Shown: positions 11,525-23,321 of the stretch, in pieces | How the letters are laid out: each line of letters starts with the position of its first letter | How positions within the stretch are numbered: position 1 is the stretch's first letter | DNA from: Sporobolomyces roseus | Taxonomy: Eukaryota; Basidiomycota; Microbotryomycetes; Sporidiobolales; Sporidiobolaceae | NCBI GenBank assembly: GCA_016617785.1 | Contig: JADILM010000007.1 | Span: forward strand, 1,464,515-1,528,514 | Length of the DNA stretch: 64,000 nt | Reading direction: 5' to 3' | The notes under the pieces: model-generated | The model's input: the letters and a program-made list of their open reading frames with translations, nothing else | What the model was told of the DNA's origin: nothing | Database searches by the model: none | Translations under genes and position numbers: made by a program

Positions 11525-12927
11525 ATGCATTCGACAATCAGTTCAATCGGCTCCGACGCTGCAAGGCTCTCACCTCCTCTACGTGCGGTCGAGGAATTCG
11601 TTCAGCATGTCAAGGCATCAATCATGCCTTATTTCTGTTTGAGAGGTCAGCTCCATTCCCGCTCTCGAGACTCAGAACACAATCGTACTGATACTCGTTC
11701 TCTCGCTTTTTCAGGTGATGCAGCTTTTGAGGTGTTGACTGGTGTTCGAATGGAGAAACGGTTCCATGGCTACGTAGGTCGTTTTTCGCCTTGTTTCAGA
11801 CGTCACGAGCGCCAATTTGACAATCTCGCTCAATAGGATGTCGAAGCGGATACTCCTCAGGCGATAAAACCCCGGATCCGAGCCGTTTTCGGCGGTCAGT
11901 TCGTCAAACCTCTCAAACTCGATGCGGGATCATGGCACGTTGCGCCAGTTCGAGATCGAGCCTCCTTGACAGATTTGGCCTTTCTGTACCATCCATCGAC
12001 CGAAAATACTCTAGTCTCCTTCAGTAAGCAAATCTATCGTCGATCTCCTGCTGATTCAATCGACTGAGTCGGAGTCTCTCCCTATCTTATAGCGCTACAC
12101 ACTGAAGGTGGTCTGTTCGATCTCCTCAAACCTCAGCTCACAGACTATTTTATTCTCGAAGACACTTGGTCGATCATTACCTTTCAACCCTCGCACCTCA
12201 ACTTTCGAATCTACAATCCGACCCTCATCCTCGTCGATCTACTCTGTCGCCTTCGCCTACCTTCCCCTTCAATCAAAGGATCCGAGCACGAGATTCATCT
12301 CATTCTGATGCTGCTGGAGAAGGGATATAAACCTGAGTCGCTCGGGTTAGGAAAAGGGAAACTCGCCCATTTCTCGATCAAAGCCACTTGGAAAATCTTG
12401 AAGATGTAAGTACAGCATCCTTCTCGATCAACGTCTCAAAAACTCACCATTGTCGAAACAGGATGAATCAAGAGTACGTCGAACGAGCCGACCACAACGC
12501 TATGCATCTTTGCAAAGATCAGGTTTCGATTTCATTCGCTTTCGAAATGAGCTCTTATCGTAAGCGTAATGAGCTGGAGGGGTGTCAAGATGTTGGGGAG
12601 ATTGAGAGCTGCCTGGGAGTCCTTCACGATATCTTCGTCAGTTTCTTGCCTCACTTCCTCTCATTTAACGTACTGACCAAGGATATCGGGGCAATGAACA
12701 GCAGGAAGGTCACGCTGAGCATTCGAAGTCACACACCGGAGAAGCGGGAGGTGGCAGGCGAGACCGTCATTCTCAGCGACAACATTCACCTCCGACTTTT
12801 CCTAATCTCGAATCTTTCGCTGATTGGAGCAAGACTCTTAACAGACACCTCCACCACGCTCGCGTCAGCCCCCATGTCGTTCAATCCCGCCGTTGATGAA
12901 CATTCCTCTTTCTGCCTGAACTTTTGA
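11525..12927 (+). CDS. Unrecognised protein, family member A
   Basis: Exons 11525-11645, 11715-11773, 11837-12023, 12093-12405 and 12462-12927 give 381 aa. I do not recognise a known domain. It is clearly paralogous to the gene at 14794-16383. Shared blocks: IMPYFCLRG.AAFEVLTGV against IIPSFCLRG.AAISILTGV, VEADTPQA against VEADAPQA, and IHLILMLLEKGYKP against THLIMLLMEKGFEP. At least the first two introns are at equivalent places (after CLRG, phase 1; after a Tyr codon, phase 0). No signal peptide or membrane segment is apparent. The ATG at 11525 is preferred over an upstream TTG because it matches the paralogue start. Probably a lineage-specific cytosolic or nuclear protein; function unknown. 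Confidence 0.72.
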
Positions 12928-13217
12928 AATTTGTTGCTTGTTCTTTTTCGTATTGTCCTGTTAGTTCGCTCAGAATCGTATACAGCTTCATCTAGCTCCG
13001 CTTTGAACGTCGGCGCTTCTGAGCACTCCTGCTAGTAGCGAGATCGGCGTGAGATTAGCGAGAACACTCCTGCGCAAGCACCTCGACTTTCGCTTTCGAA
13101 TCTCTCGTTCGTCTCGCTTTGATATTGGACTACTTCGCTTCGAACCCGAAAGAGAGATAGTTTCACATGTTCCGACAGCGCCCTCAGCCTCTTTCATATC
13201 GCTCCGAATACCTTGCC
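12928..13217. other. Convergent 3' intergenic stretch
   Basis: Between the stops of unknown family A (+) and the type I membrane protein (-). No gene seen. Confidence 0.4.
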
Positions 13218-14552
13218 TCAAACCTTCCCTCGATCTAATAACGGATACTGATCTCCCTTCTTCACCTTCCCCTTCTCTTGTAGGTCCCAAGGGGCGATCA
13301 CCATCAGCTTGTGTTTGTTGTGGTGGTGATGAATGAACAAGAAGAGACCGAGCGAGAAGACCAAGAGAACGATACTCGAGATAATGATGAGAAAGGTAGG
13401 AAGTCGGATCGAGGTGAACCAATTCCCACTACTGTGTACAAGTCCTCCTGCATATCAGCTACAACTCTAAGCGATGCGACGAGAGATCTCGCTCACGCTG
13501 TTCTACCATCTCCTTCTTTGACGACTCGAACAGTGAGTACTGCAATCCTCCGATCGATTCCAATACTGTGATTGATACCTTCGGCTTTCAGGTCTCCGAA
13601 GTATTCTGCTCCTTGTACGGCCACGACGGAAGTTTCGTAACGAGCTTTCGAGATGGGCGAAACGGTACCATTGGGATTCGTAGCGATTTCAATCACTTCA
13701 TCTCGTCCGAGATCGTACCTGCGGTTCCCTCGTTGACTCAGTACTCATCTGACGACTTGCACTGAAGCGTACAAGGAAGCGCACCCGTTCGGAATGATCA
13801 TGTGGTCCTTGTAGAGGTTGTGCTCCTTGCTCACCGCTAAGAACCACGCTCCCGAGTTCGCCTACGAACCAGGAAGGCTTCCTACTCGTCAGCTCTCGTT
13901 TGGGTAACTGAGCACGAGTACGAATCGACCTCGAACGTACCGTTGTTCCATTCTGTTTGAACACTCTGAAATGATTCCCACCTTGCAAACTTTCCGAGCA
14001 AGTTCCGAAGACAGGGTCGTCGTAATTGTACCTCAGGATCGTCGTTTGATTGACTGTGCAAGAGCTATTCACCTCATCAGCACTCCTAGAGAGCGAAATG
14101 AGGCGAAGTGTATCGCACCTAATTCGTTCCCATCTCCCAGATTCGCCGCCTGCAGCGAATTGTGATCGACCCATTGAAAACATTGAGGACTGAACCTCAA
14201 ACTCGAGCAATAATCCAGAAACCCCTCGTATTCGAGCACTGACGGATCTGATTTCGACGAGATGACAACATTGAGTGGTTCTCCTCCCGCATACCAGTTG
14301 TTCCAAGTCTGTTCAATAACGAAGAGGAGTAAGTGGGAAGGACGAGAGAAGGATCGGGTGTTGGGAAGGAAGGAGAAAGGGACGAACGGTCAACCAAGAT
14401 CCACCTGCTGAGGTAGGGTTGAAGAAACCTAGTTCGTCGTTGAGAGATGTTGTTGGTTGTGCTTGAGCGTGAAGAGGTAGGAGAAGGGAGGAGATGGAGA
14501 AGAGGAGCAAAGAGGAAGCGAAAGAGGAGCGATTCCGTGAAATGAGCGACAT
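13218..14552 (-). CDS. Conserved fungal type I membrane protein of unknown function
   Basis: Exons (complement) 14388-14552, 14119-14308, 13941-14053, 13785-13861, 13507-13718 and 13218-13447 give 328 aa. A signal peptide (about residues 1-31: SSFASSLLLFSISSLLLPLHA) is followed by a lumenal or extracellular domain. That domain has GGSWLT, EPLNVVISSKSD, QAANLGDG, an RYNYDDP..GTC motif, GGNHFRVF and SGAWFLAVSKE, then GRDEVIEIA and EGINHSI. This order matches a widespread basidiomycete secreted family without an assigned activity (recognised from family memory, not searched). The last exon encodes one transmembrane helix (FLIIISSIVLLVFSLGLFLF) and a short basic tail. Conserved cysteines and N-x-S/T sites fit the secretory pathway. 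The first donor (GTTCGT) is weak, so that junction is the least certain. Confidence 0.75.
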
Positions 14553-14793
14553 AGGAGTAGCAAACTACCCTCTGATGCTCCGTTGAGGTAGCTTGAGTCG
14601 ATCGCTGTGGGAGAGGTGAGAAGGGAGAGAGAAAGAGGAGAGAGAAGAGAGAAGGGGATCGAGATCCGAGGACTTGTCGGACTTGACCCACTTCTGAGAA
14701 CACGACGACGACGACAAAGGAGACCGTCACTGAACGAAATAGATTGATTGTGAATAAAGAAGGAAATGTATAGACAGACAGAATCTTCGACTC

Positions 14794-16383
14794 CTACCAA
14801 GTTTTCGAGGGATTGTTGAGTCCATATCGAGGTGAAGTAGTAGGATAGGGTCGAGGACGAGCCTGAGCATAGTGAGGATCATGAGGAGCATATAAAGGGA
14901 CATGAGGAGGAGGAACATAGGCGTAGGCGTTCGGGAGGGAGGGATGAGGAGCTTGGTAATAAGTAGTCGAAGGTCCCGGATGATAAGATGGGTAAGCTCT
15001 TGCTTGTTGCTCTCGAAGGACTTGTTCAGCAGCCCTGTACGCTTTCTATCGATGTGGCCTCGGGATTAGCCAATGAGCCTGAGAAGAACGAGGTAGAAAG
15101 GATAGGAACTGACAAAAATGTTGAGCAGAACCTTGAGTAAATCCTTCATTACAAGAGCGTCATCACTGCCGTCCAATTGCAGATCCTCACGATACTGCAA
15201 TGTATCGTCGCAGACTCGAACAAAGTTGCTCTTGAGATTCTTCACACTTGTTTCTGCTTGATCCAAGATTTCGGGTTTCAACCTTTTCAAACCGAGAGTA
15301 CGTTGATTAGTATCAGCGCATTCCGTTAGTCTGCGAGATGAGAGGGTTGTGCGTACAAGGCGAGAACCTTGTGGCAGTTGGAAGGCGAAAACTGATCGAG
15401 TGTCGTTCCCTCATCTTCCCTCTCCTTCAAAGCCGGTTCAAATCCTTTCTCCATCAACAGCATGATCAGATGGGTCATATACTCAAGCTCAGTAGGTGCT
15501 CCCTCGGGGCGTCGAAGGAGTAGATGAATTAGGAGTAGAGTCGGAGAATAGACTCGAAATTTCAAGTGTTTCGGTTTGAAGGTGCAGGTGTTCCAGGTGG
15601 GGTTGGCTCGATCGGCGGTAGGTTGAGGGAGGTAAAGGGGATTGATGAGGTGAAGTAAGCCTTGATTGTAGTCTCCAATGAGCGCTGTGAGTGTTACGAG
15701 GACAAAGATTAGCCTTTTGTAAAGAATTCGTCAAGATGGATTCGAGAGCGTACTGATCTTAACAGGAATCGTCGAATGGGATCTTCCATTGTAGTTACTG
15801 GGGGAAGAAACGTTGATATTAGTTCCGCTTGACGATGCAGTCGCAATCTCGAACGGAGGAGAAACTCACCCTTGACGGAACAAGAAGATCGACTTTGTGA
15901 AATCTTTTCCATCGGGCGTAGCGACAAACCCCCACCACGTCCCTTTCTTTGCAGCGGGAGGCTGAACCGAGAAGTGTCGGAGTGTCCCGTAGATCAAGCT
16001 TGAATTCGCTTGGGGAGCGTCGGCTTCAACTGACTGCAAGGCGGAGTCGGAACCGCCGAGAGGAGAGTGATTCACCGAATCAGTAAGACTCCCTAGGATC
16101 GAGAACGTCGGTGAGTCTCACGTAGCATTCGATCTTGTGCCCTCCATAGTCGCTCTTTCTACTCCGAGCATCGACTCCTGTCAAGATTGAAATTGCCGCT
16201 TCACCTGCGCGTCCCAAAAAGGCACAAGATCAGTATGAATTCAAATTCACTGACTTGGGGAAAGGACTCGCCTCGTAAACAGAAACTGGGTATGATCGAT
16301 CTTCCTCCCTTCATCTCTGCCTCCTTGACTTGCTTGAGGAGTGCTTTCGTAGCAAAGAGGCTGAGCGAATCCTGTGGTGCCAT
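14794..16383 (-). CDS. Unrecognised protein, family member B
   Basis: Exons (complement) 16272-16383, 16122-16204, 15870-16033, 15754-15797, 15357-15684, 15114-15282 and 14794-15045 give 383 aa. It is a paralogue of the gene at 11525-12927 (shared CLRG, VEAD.PQA and LLMEKGFEP blocks and intron positions). The first intron (16205-16271) appears to use a GC donor (GCGAGT) where the paralogue has GT. Unlike member A, the last exon adds an 84-codon Tyr/Pro/His-rich tail (YPSYHPGPSTTYYQAPHPS, then repeated VPPPHVPLYAP-type words). Such tails are often disordered. No known domain, signal peptide or membrane helix recognised. Its start lies 526 bp from the divergent ERV25 start. Confidence 0.72.
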
Positions 16384-16909
16384 CGACGTTAAAGGGAGAT
16401 TGAAGGCGTAAGAGAGAGGAAGTGCCCCGAACGAACGAGAAACGATGGTAAAATACCCGAGATCCGCGGCTTGTCCGGTCGATGACGATGACCTCTAGCT
16501 ACACTTTCCGACGCTGTATGAAAGGTAAGAGAGTGAGAGATACAAGAGCGGGAAGTAGCGAGTTCGAAGCGAAGAAAGCGAGAGAAAAGCGACAAGTCGA
16601 CGACGAAAGGAACTGATACTTGTCCTGTCATCATAGAGCAAGCAGAACAACTCTACCGATCAGTAGAATCAAAGCAGAGGATCAAGTGAAGAGTAGGGAA
16701 CCAAGAGAGAACTTTCATTGTCAGCGCGAGTTGGCCTCCTCCACTCACCTCGACTAACTCTAAACGCGCTCGTTACACTTCGAGAAGGTAGAAGACAGCT
16801 CTATCAACCACCCAAGCTCGTAAACGCTCGCTCAAACGCGGTCCTCGCCTTCGTCCACCTCACCCGAACACGACTTGGATCAACTCCTTCCTCTCCTCTC
16901 CCCTCTCCA
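16384..16909. promoter_or_regulatory. Divergent promoter region, unknown family B and ERV25
   Basis: 526 bp between opposing starts. No coding pattern on either strand and no site recognised. Confidence 0.4.
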
Positions 16910-17845
16910 ATGCCCACCTCTCTGCGCTCGCTATTAGCGCTGACCCTTCTCCTCCCGTTCTCTGTATCAGCCGTCAAGTTCTCCCTCCAAGCCTCTCACA
17001 ACCCCACCCCAAAATGTCTATGGAATTATGCGATGTCCGACACTCTAGTAGTCATCTCTGTATCTGCTCCTATGGCAGGTAATTTACAGAGATTGGATAT
17101 GGAAGTTGTCGATGGAAGTTCTAGTAGGAATACTTATCAGTCCAAGAGGGGATTGAAGGGGGAAACTAGGATGGCGATTACTACTCATGCAGATGCCGAT
17201 TTGGGAGTTTGTTTCAAGAATGTTTTGGATCCTTGTACGTTCAACTCTCTTCTCTCGGATCCTGGGGGGGAGAGGGCGAGTTCGGAGTCGAGCTGGGAAT
17301 CGTCTTTTTTCGGTTTTGGACGCAAAAGTGAACTGACTATTTGAGGTTTGGGATTGCAATGCAGCGGTGAATGAGAATCAAGCGCACAAGTACTCGAGGT
17401 TGGTCGATTTGGATGTTGATATCGGAGCCGACGCGGTGGATTACAATGCGATTGCGAAACAAGAAAGTTTGTCGGGATTGGAAGTCGAAATGAGGAAATT
17501 GGAGGGAGTCGTGAAAGAGATTGTCGAGGAATTGAATTACCTCAAGAGGAGGGAAGCTAGGATGAGGGATACCAATGGTGAGGCTTTTCGCCCTCAAGAA
17601 TGACAGTCGTTTTCTCGATTTCCGAGACTCACTGTTTCTTGTCGGTGTACTTCGCAGAATCGACAAATGAGAGGGTTGCGACATTCTTCTATTTGACTTT
17701 CTCGGCATTGGTCGTGTTGGGCGCATGGCAAATCATTCATTTGAGAAGTTACTTCAAGAAGAGTGAGTTTTCGCATGTTTCTCTTTCGCTTGCTTCCTCG
17801 CGCTAATTCGTTCCTTTGATCCTTACAGAGCACCTCATCGACTAA
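16910..17845 (+). CDS. ERV25: p24-family ER-Golgi cargo receptor, Erv25 type
   Basis: Exons 16910-17234, 17365-17577, 17658-17762 and 17829-17845 give 219 aa, the normal p24 length. A signal peptide (about 1-21, LLALTLLLPFSVSA) is followed by a GOLD domain with two cysteines (CLWNYAMSDTLVVISVSAP and GVCFKNVLD). Next come a coiled coil around 130-165, one transmembrane helix (FFYLTFSALVVLGAWQIIHL) and the cytosolic tail RSYFKKKHLID. A paired aromatic plus basic tail of this kind binds COPII and COPI coats. The tail and the DADLGVCF block fit the delta/Erv25 subfamily better than Emp24. It would act with Emp24 in cargo and GPI-protein export from the ER. Confidence 0.92.
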
Positions 17846-18264
17846 TTTCGTCCCTCTCTCTGATAAACATCAAGGAAGATATGCGAGGTTGGATGAAAGG
17901 TGTCGTTTTCTGTTTCTTTTCGCAATGCATTGCTATATACCCCTGCCTTTTTCGTTCTTTCGTTCTTTTTCGTCTTACACCGCTTTGTCGCGAATTGAAG
18001 GGTTACGCATGATGCGGCAGACTCGTGTCTGAAGAAGTTGAAGTAGTTTTCGCGAAGTTCAGCTTCCTCGCTTTTCCTCTTCCACTTACTTCTCTTTCTC
18101 TCTACTGCCACTTCCTCGACGCACTCCCTTCTCTCGCGGACTCGACGACGTGGACAAAGGGATCCCTCCCTTCTTTCGAAAACTCCATCATCGTTAAAGG
18201 CATTCATTCACCCTCGTTTCCCTCGTTTCCTCCCTCTCACTCCTTCCCAGCTCAATAGAGTGCC
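17846..18264. other. Intergenic between ERV25 and the Ser/Arg-rich gene
   Basis: Pyrimidine-rich toward the downstream start at 18265, as expected for a leader. No gene seen. Confidence 0.4.
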
Positions 18265-21200
18265 ATGTATCATGGTTCCTATCCACAGGACAACACCATC
18301 TATTCTGGAACAGTCCCTCTACCACCCCTCTCGAACTCTTCAAATCGTTCAACCTCGTCCTCTACAACAGGCTCACGATCAGCACTCCGACTCCCATCAA
18401 CTACTGAAGATCCACTACGTTTCAACTCACCATCGGGCACTGTGAGAACGGAGGAAAGGAGAGGTCTGGGAGAGGGAGTGAGCCCAGTCAAGAGGAGGAA
18501 CGAGAAACCTATTCCATTCACTGTAGAGAGGACGGCGGATCCTGTCAGTCCTAGTAGAGTCAAGGGAACCGTTGGCGAGAGGGTTACAACGAGGGATGAG
18601 TTCGTATCGGGGTCGGGGAGTTTGAAGGGGATCGATTGGGATGAGAGAACGCGGAGGAGAGGTAGTAATGACTCGCAAGTACAAGGTGAGTATCTACGAA
18701 CTATTTCAGCCCTGTGCGAGAGCTGAACCATTCTTGACATTCGCAGGTCTTTCGCAACAATCCTCTCCTTCGAAGCCTCTTCAAAACCGTTCTTCCACCC
18801 TCTCATACAACACCATCTCTACCGTTTCCTCCCGATCCTCTTACTCTACACGTCCTTCACAACCCTTCGCACCCTCCCACACTCGAGATCCTTCCTCCTC
18901 TACTTCACTCCCCTCTTCGAAATCGCATTCCCAAACTCATCTACTCGATTTCCCCCTACCGTCAACCTCCAAAACGATGAGGATACGAAACAGGACTTCA
19001 TCTTTATCGTTAGCTAGAACTCTATCGAACACTTCTTCAGCTAGCTCGACGAATCAAGGGGATTCTCCAATTACTCCTGCGAGGGAGAAGGGAAAGGGGA
19101 AGGGGAGGGAGATCAATGAGGATTGGGAGAGAGGATTACCGGTCTTGGGTCCTGCTAGTCCGGAGAGGAAGGGACCGGCAATGGTCGATCCTAGGTTCAC
19201 TTTTCCGAGACGAGCGGGAGGAGGGGGAAGATTGGGAGTTGTGGGACCGATGGGAGAATTGAGGAGGGGGAGCGATGAAAGTGAGAAAAGAAGACAAGAG
19301 AGAGAGAATAGTTTTGTTGCTAGTCTGTGAGTTTCACCTCTCTCGTGCTATCCATGCAAGATAGCACTGATGGGGCAGAAGTTGGCTCTCACAGTAGCTC
19401 TCAACCTCTACTCGATTCGACAGGGCATAGACTCCCTCTATACTCGACCTCACCACCCTCTCGAACGACATATCTTCCAACATCTCCTTTACAACCCTCC
19501 CTCATCCCTCCTTCACCCTTCTCCCCAACATCTCCGGTCCACTCCCTAATCTCTCCAGAACCCCAATTCTTTGCCTACCCAATCGCACCTTCCTCCTCAG
19601 GATCTCCCTCGAAACGTCCACCTCGTTCCTCCTCCTTCACCCAACGTATTCGCCATCGTACTCGTTCAAACCCTCGCAAACCCGTTCGCCGTCGTTCTTC
19701 CTCTCTCCGCTCGAGCCGCTCCTCGATCTCCCCTCATAGAGGATTCAGACCCCGATCAGTCTCTACCCCTGATTTGAGAATGCACGCGAGATCCCAATCG
19801 GTTCCTATTCCATTCGATCGATTCTCACCCCGTTCACCATACGCACACGATACGACAGAGCGAAGACCATCGATCGCTGACGAGTTATTGTTTGGAACGC
19901 ACGAGAGGAGGAATGAGAGTAGTTTGGAAGTGTTCCCTAGTAGGAGGCATTCAATGGTGGAGAAAGGAAAAGGAAAGAATGTCGAGATTACGAGGACTAG
20001 GACACCACCTTTACCTATGATCCCACCGAGATCGACTCAACCTCGTCATTCCAAAGTACAAGTCAGGACGAAGAGGAAAGAGTCGTTGCCGCCGAAAGTC
20101 AAGGGGAGTTTGATTTTGCCTCATCCTAAACTTGTTCTCGGGGGTGAGAGCGACGAGGAAGGGATCAGGAGGAGGTATGCAAAAGGTGGGAGGGATGAAG
20201 AGGTTGAGAGGATCTTGACGCAGGATTCAATGGAGAGGACGAGGGATCCGGATTTGGAGAGTTTGGATCATTCGAGTTTGTTGAGAGTGTTGAGGGAGAA
20301 CGAGGAATCTAGGAAAGAGAGAGAGGCATGGAGTGATTCAGCTACGAAAACTCTTGGGTTTGGATCAAAGCTGGGAGGGTTTGAGAGGAGAGGGAGTGGG
20401 AAGGGTACGAGAGGTCCGGCGAATATCGCTTTTGGTGGAGGGGTTAGGGAGGAGAGGAAGAAAGTCAGGAAAGACGTTGAGAAGAAGAAGCGGAGGGCGG
20501 CAGATAGTGAGACGGAAGCGGAGGGCCAGAGACCTACATTCGGGAGGAGAGAATCGTCACAATCACAGAATGGTTCGAATGGATGCTCTCCACCTATGCC
20601 GAGTTCGTTTGAGCCTTTCGTTCAGCTGGGGAGAAAGTTGTCGTTGTCGAGAACGAGGAGTCGGGAGAAATTGGTCAAGGGTAAAGGGAGTGTTGGAAGT
20701 GGAAGTGGGTTGAATGGGATCTATGTGGGACAAGGAAGTGAGGGGCCAGCCTCAACGAGAACGGTCAGAGGGAAACCGATTCGACATTTGAGAGGATCAA
20801 ACTCGGTCGATTCGATCTACTCTCGAACTCATCATCTACCTTCGATCGCTCGAGTACAACAAGAACAAGTGGACCCGGGAACTCAATATGGTCAAGCGCT
20901 CTCCTTCGACGATGGGAATGCACCGATCAACGAAGAACACCGTAGACCCTCTGTTACAAGTCAGAACGCTTTCCTTTCCTTACCTCCTCATCTTCACCAC
21001 CTTCTCCGATCCCCCGAACGCACAAGTTACGAACCTTCTCGTGCTCCCCCTCCTCCGCCCTCGACGATTCCAGACCTACGTTACCCTCGCTCGCTCAAGG
21101 ACGACCCGAATCGATCATCGACAAGTTCCGTCGCTTCCGCCGCTCGCCTCTCACTCGCTCTCGAAACTCAACTCTTGCGAGCCACCCAAACTCAACTCTC

Positions 21201-22965
21201 GGCAGAGCCAGGAACTCCGACTCTATCCCGAACGAACGCAAGAACTCCAGAAATCGTAGATTCTCGACTTAACCGATCAGTTTCGACTCCAGCTCTCCTC
21301 TGCGATTCTTCAAATCGTTCTTCTCCTGATCCACCAGTCGTCACGATCTCGGAAGAAGGAGAAACGTCGGTTCTCAACGATCCAGTCCCTTCACCAGCTC
21401 CGATGTCAGATTCACTGTCGCCGGTTCCGGAACTCGAAAGTCCAGAGAGTAAGAGATCGATCAACTCGGCTTCGACTGGAAGTAGTGGATTCAACATGGA
21501 TGAAGGAGGGAATTGGAAAGAACTGGTGAGCACTCGCACTGCGTTTCAGAATCATTCTCGCTACGAAACTGAAAGGTACTGCTGAGTCTACAGTTCTTCT
21601 CGCCTCCTCGTCGAAACGATGCATCTCACAAGTCTGGAACATCAAGCTTCGTCGATCCGAGCGTGTCAATCTTGGTTGCGAGTGACGACGACAGTACAGA
21701 CACTGACGATACTTTCAGCATTCGACGACTCGAGCGGACCCGACGAAGCCACGAAGCGCTCTTCTCAACTTCGAAAGACTCGGAGAACGCTCAAGAAACT
21801 TTGCTTCCCTCGGCAACAGCACCTTTGTTCCTTCGCGCAGACACCGAGATGTCCTCGGCCCAAGCTTCGTTCGTTACTGCTCAAGAAACGGCTTCAGAAG
21901 TCGATACCGATACGGAGGCGGGAGGAGCACTGCCGGAGGTGAACGTCGATCCCAGATTCCCTTCGTCAAGACCTTTGGCAACTCCTGCTCAAACTCCTTG
22001 GGCTTCGACTTCCTTCGCTCGCGAATATCTCGACACTCTCGGTGGTGAAGATCAAACGAACCGTTCCTCAGTACTTTCCCCCAATCCAGCTGATGTCGAA
22101 AGGAGCCTATCTCGAATATCGGCTCACAGCTTCCTTGATTTGGCTGATGAAGAGCGACACACTGAGCAACCATCGAAATCTCCCTCCTCTTTCCTCGACG
22201 ATTTCTCTCCTCCTTCCTCCGCACCTCCTTCTCCAGCTCTCGAGCAATCCTCAGCACCAGCTCCGACCTTCGCCGACACACCTTCAGAACCTCCTTCGCT
22301 CCCTACCTCTCCCACTCTCTCAACCGGCTTCGAAGACACGACTCGATTCTCCCGAATTCCGACGAATCGAGACAGCTACCTCTCAGTCGATTCAAACAAT
22401 CTCCACATCTCCCCTACGGCAGCCCGATTCGCGAACAACGGAAGGACGCACAGTCACACTAGCTCAAGCTCGAGAAGTACTGTGCTAGGGAACTTTCCGA
22501 TTCCTCCTGAAATTAGCGAAGAGGACCCAGGCTCGGACGGTGACGATGAGGAGGAGGAACAAGAGGTTCAAGTCCCAACGAGTATCGATGAGGGAGACGA
22601 CGCGACTCTTCGTCTTGACCCTCTCTCACCTCACACCCCTCAACGATCGCCCGTTCAACCGTTGGATTACGCCCTCGCAAACCAGGATGACGTTACTTCT
22701 GGAGTTCCCTTCCCTGCTCTTGGCTCGCCCTATCGCTCTCAAGAACCTCGATCCGAAACGAGCACTTCTTTCTTGGACGTCTCGGATCCTTCAGATAACG
22801 AATCGAAACGTTGGTCTCGTAAGCCTTTTCTCTCCTTTCTCTCATACCTCTCTGCTGTTGACTGATTTCTATTGCTTGCTATGGATAGACCAAACCTTTC
22901 GAACCTTCTACTCTAGCCCGAAGAAAGACACTCGACCACCACCACTCCCTCGAGGACACTCCTGA
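18265..22965 (+). CDS. Large Ser/Arg/Pro-rich, probably disordered protein
   Basis: Exons 18265-18685, 18747-19326, 19395-21525, 21594-22818 and 22889-22965 give 1477 aa. No folded domain is recognised. The sequence is dominated by Ser, Pro, Arg and Thr with many R-x-x-S/RRxS words (RRRSSSLRSSRSSIS, RPRSVSTPDL, ARSQSVPIP), typical basophilic kinase or 14-3-3 target sequences. One charged stretch (ILTQDSMERTRDPDLESLDH) could be helical. The C-terminus is acidic, with a run of Glu and Gln, and ends in RPPPLPRGHS. The intron at 19327-19394 is set by a GTGAGT donor, CTGAT branch and CACAG acceptor, which restores the frame. Function unknown; a polarity or cell-cycle scaffold is possible but unsupported. 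Confidence 0.75.
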
Positions 22966-23321
22966 TTCCTCTCTCGCAACACTCGTTTCCTTCGCAAATT
23001 CCTACTATTACTGCACCTTATACCACCTTCTGAATATATCCTCATCCTATCTTGCGGTACCCTTCCCATACCCCCTCTGTCTTCGCATTCAACCGGAACT
23101 TGGAAATATCAATCTCACTCATTCTCTCGAATCTTCTTGAAACTCTCGGAAGACCGGTGAGAGCGGAGAGACGTGATGCGATTACGGGAGAAGACTGAGA
23201 TGCTAGAATAAGTTAAGACGAGGAACAGCAAGAATAAAATAACGAAAAAGAAAAAAAAGTGTCTGTATTGATGGGTGGGGGGTATAAAACGAGCGCCTGC
23301 GCTGCTGAACTCCTCAAGATA
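22966..23321. other. Convergent 3' intergenic stretch
   Basis: 3' flanks of two converging genes, with an A-rich stretch near 23235-23260. No gene seen. Confidence 0.4.

Noticed and set aside
19327..19364. 38-bp intron in the Ser/Arg-rich gene
   Set aside because: Shorter than any other intron here; the 68-bp version (19327-19394) has a branch site and a CACAG acceptor and also keeps the frame.
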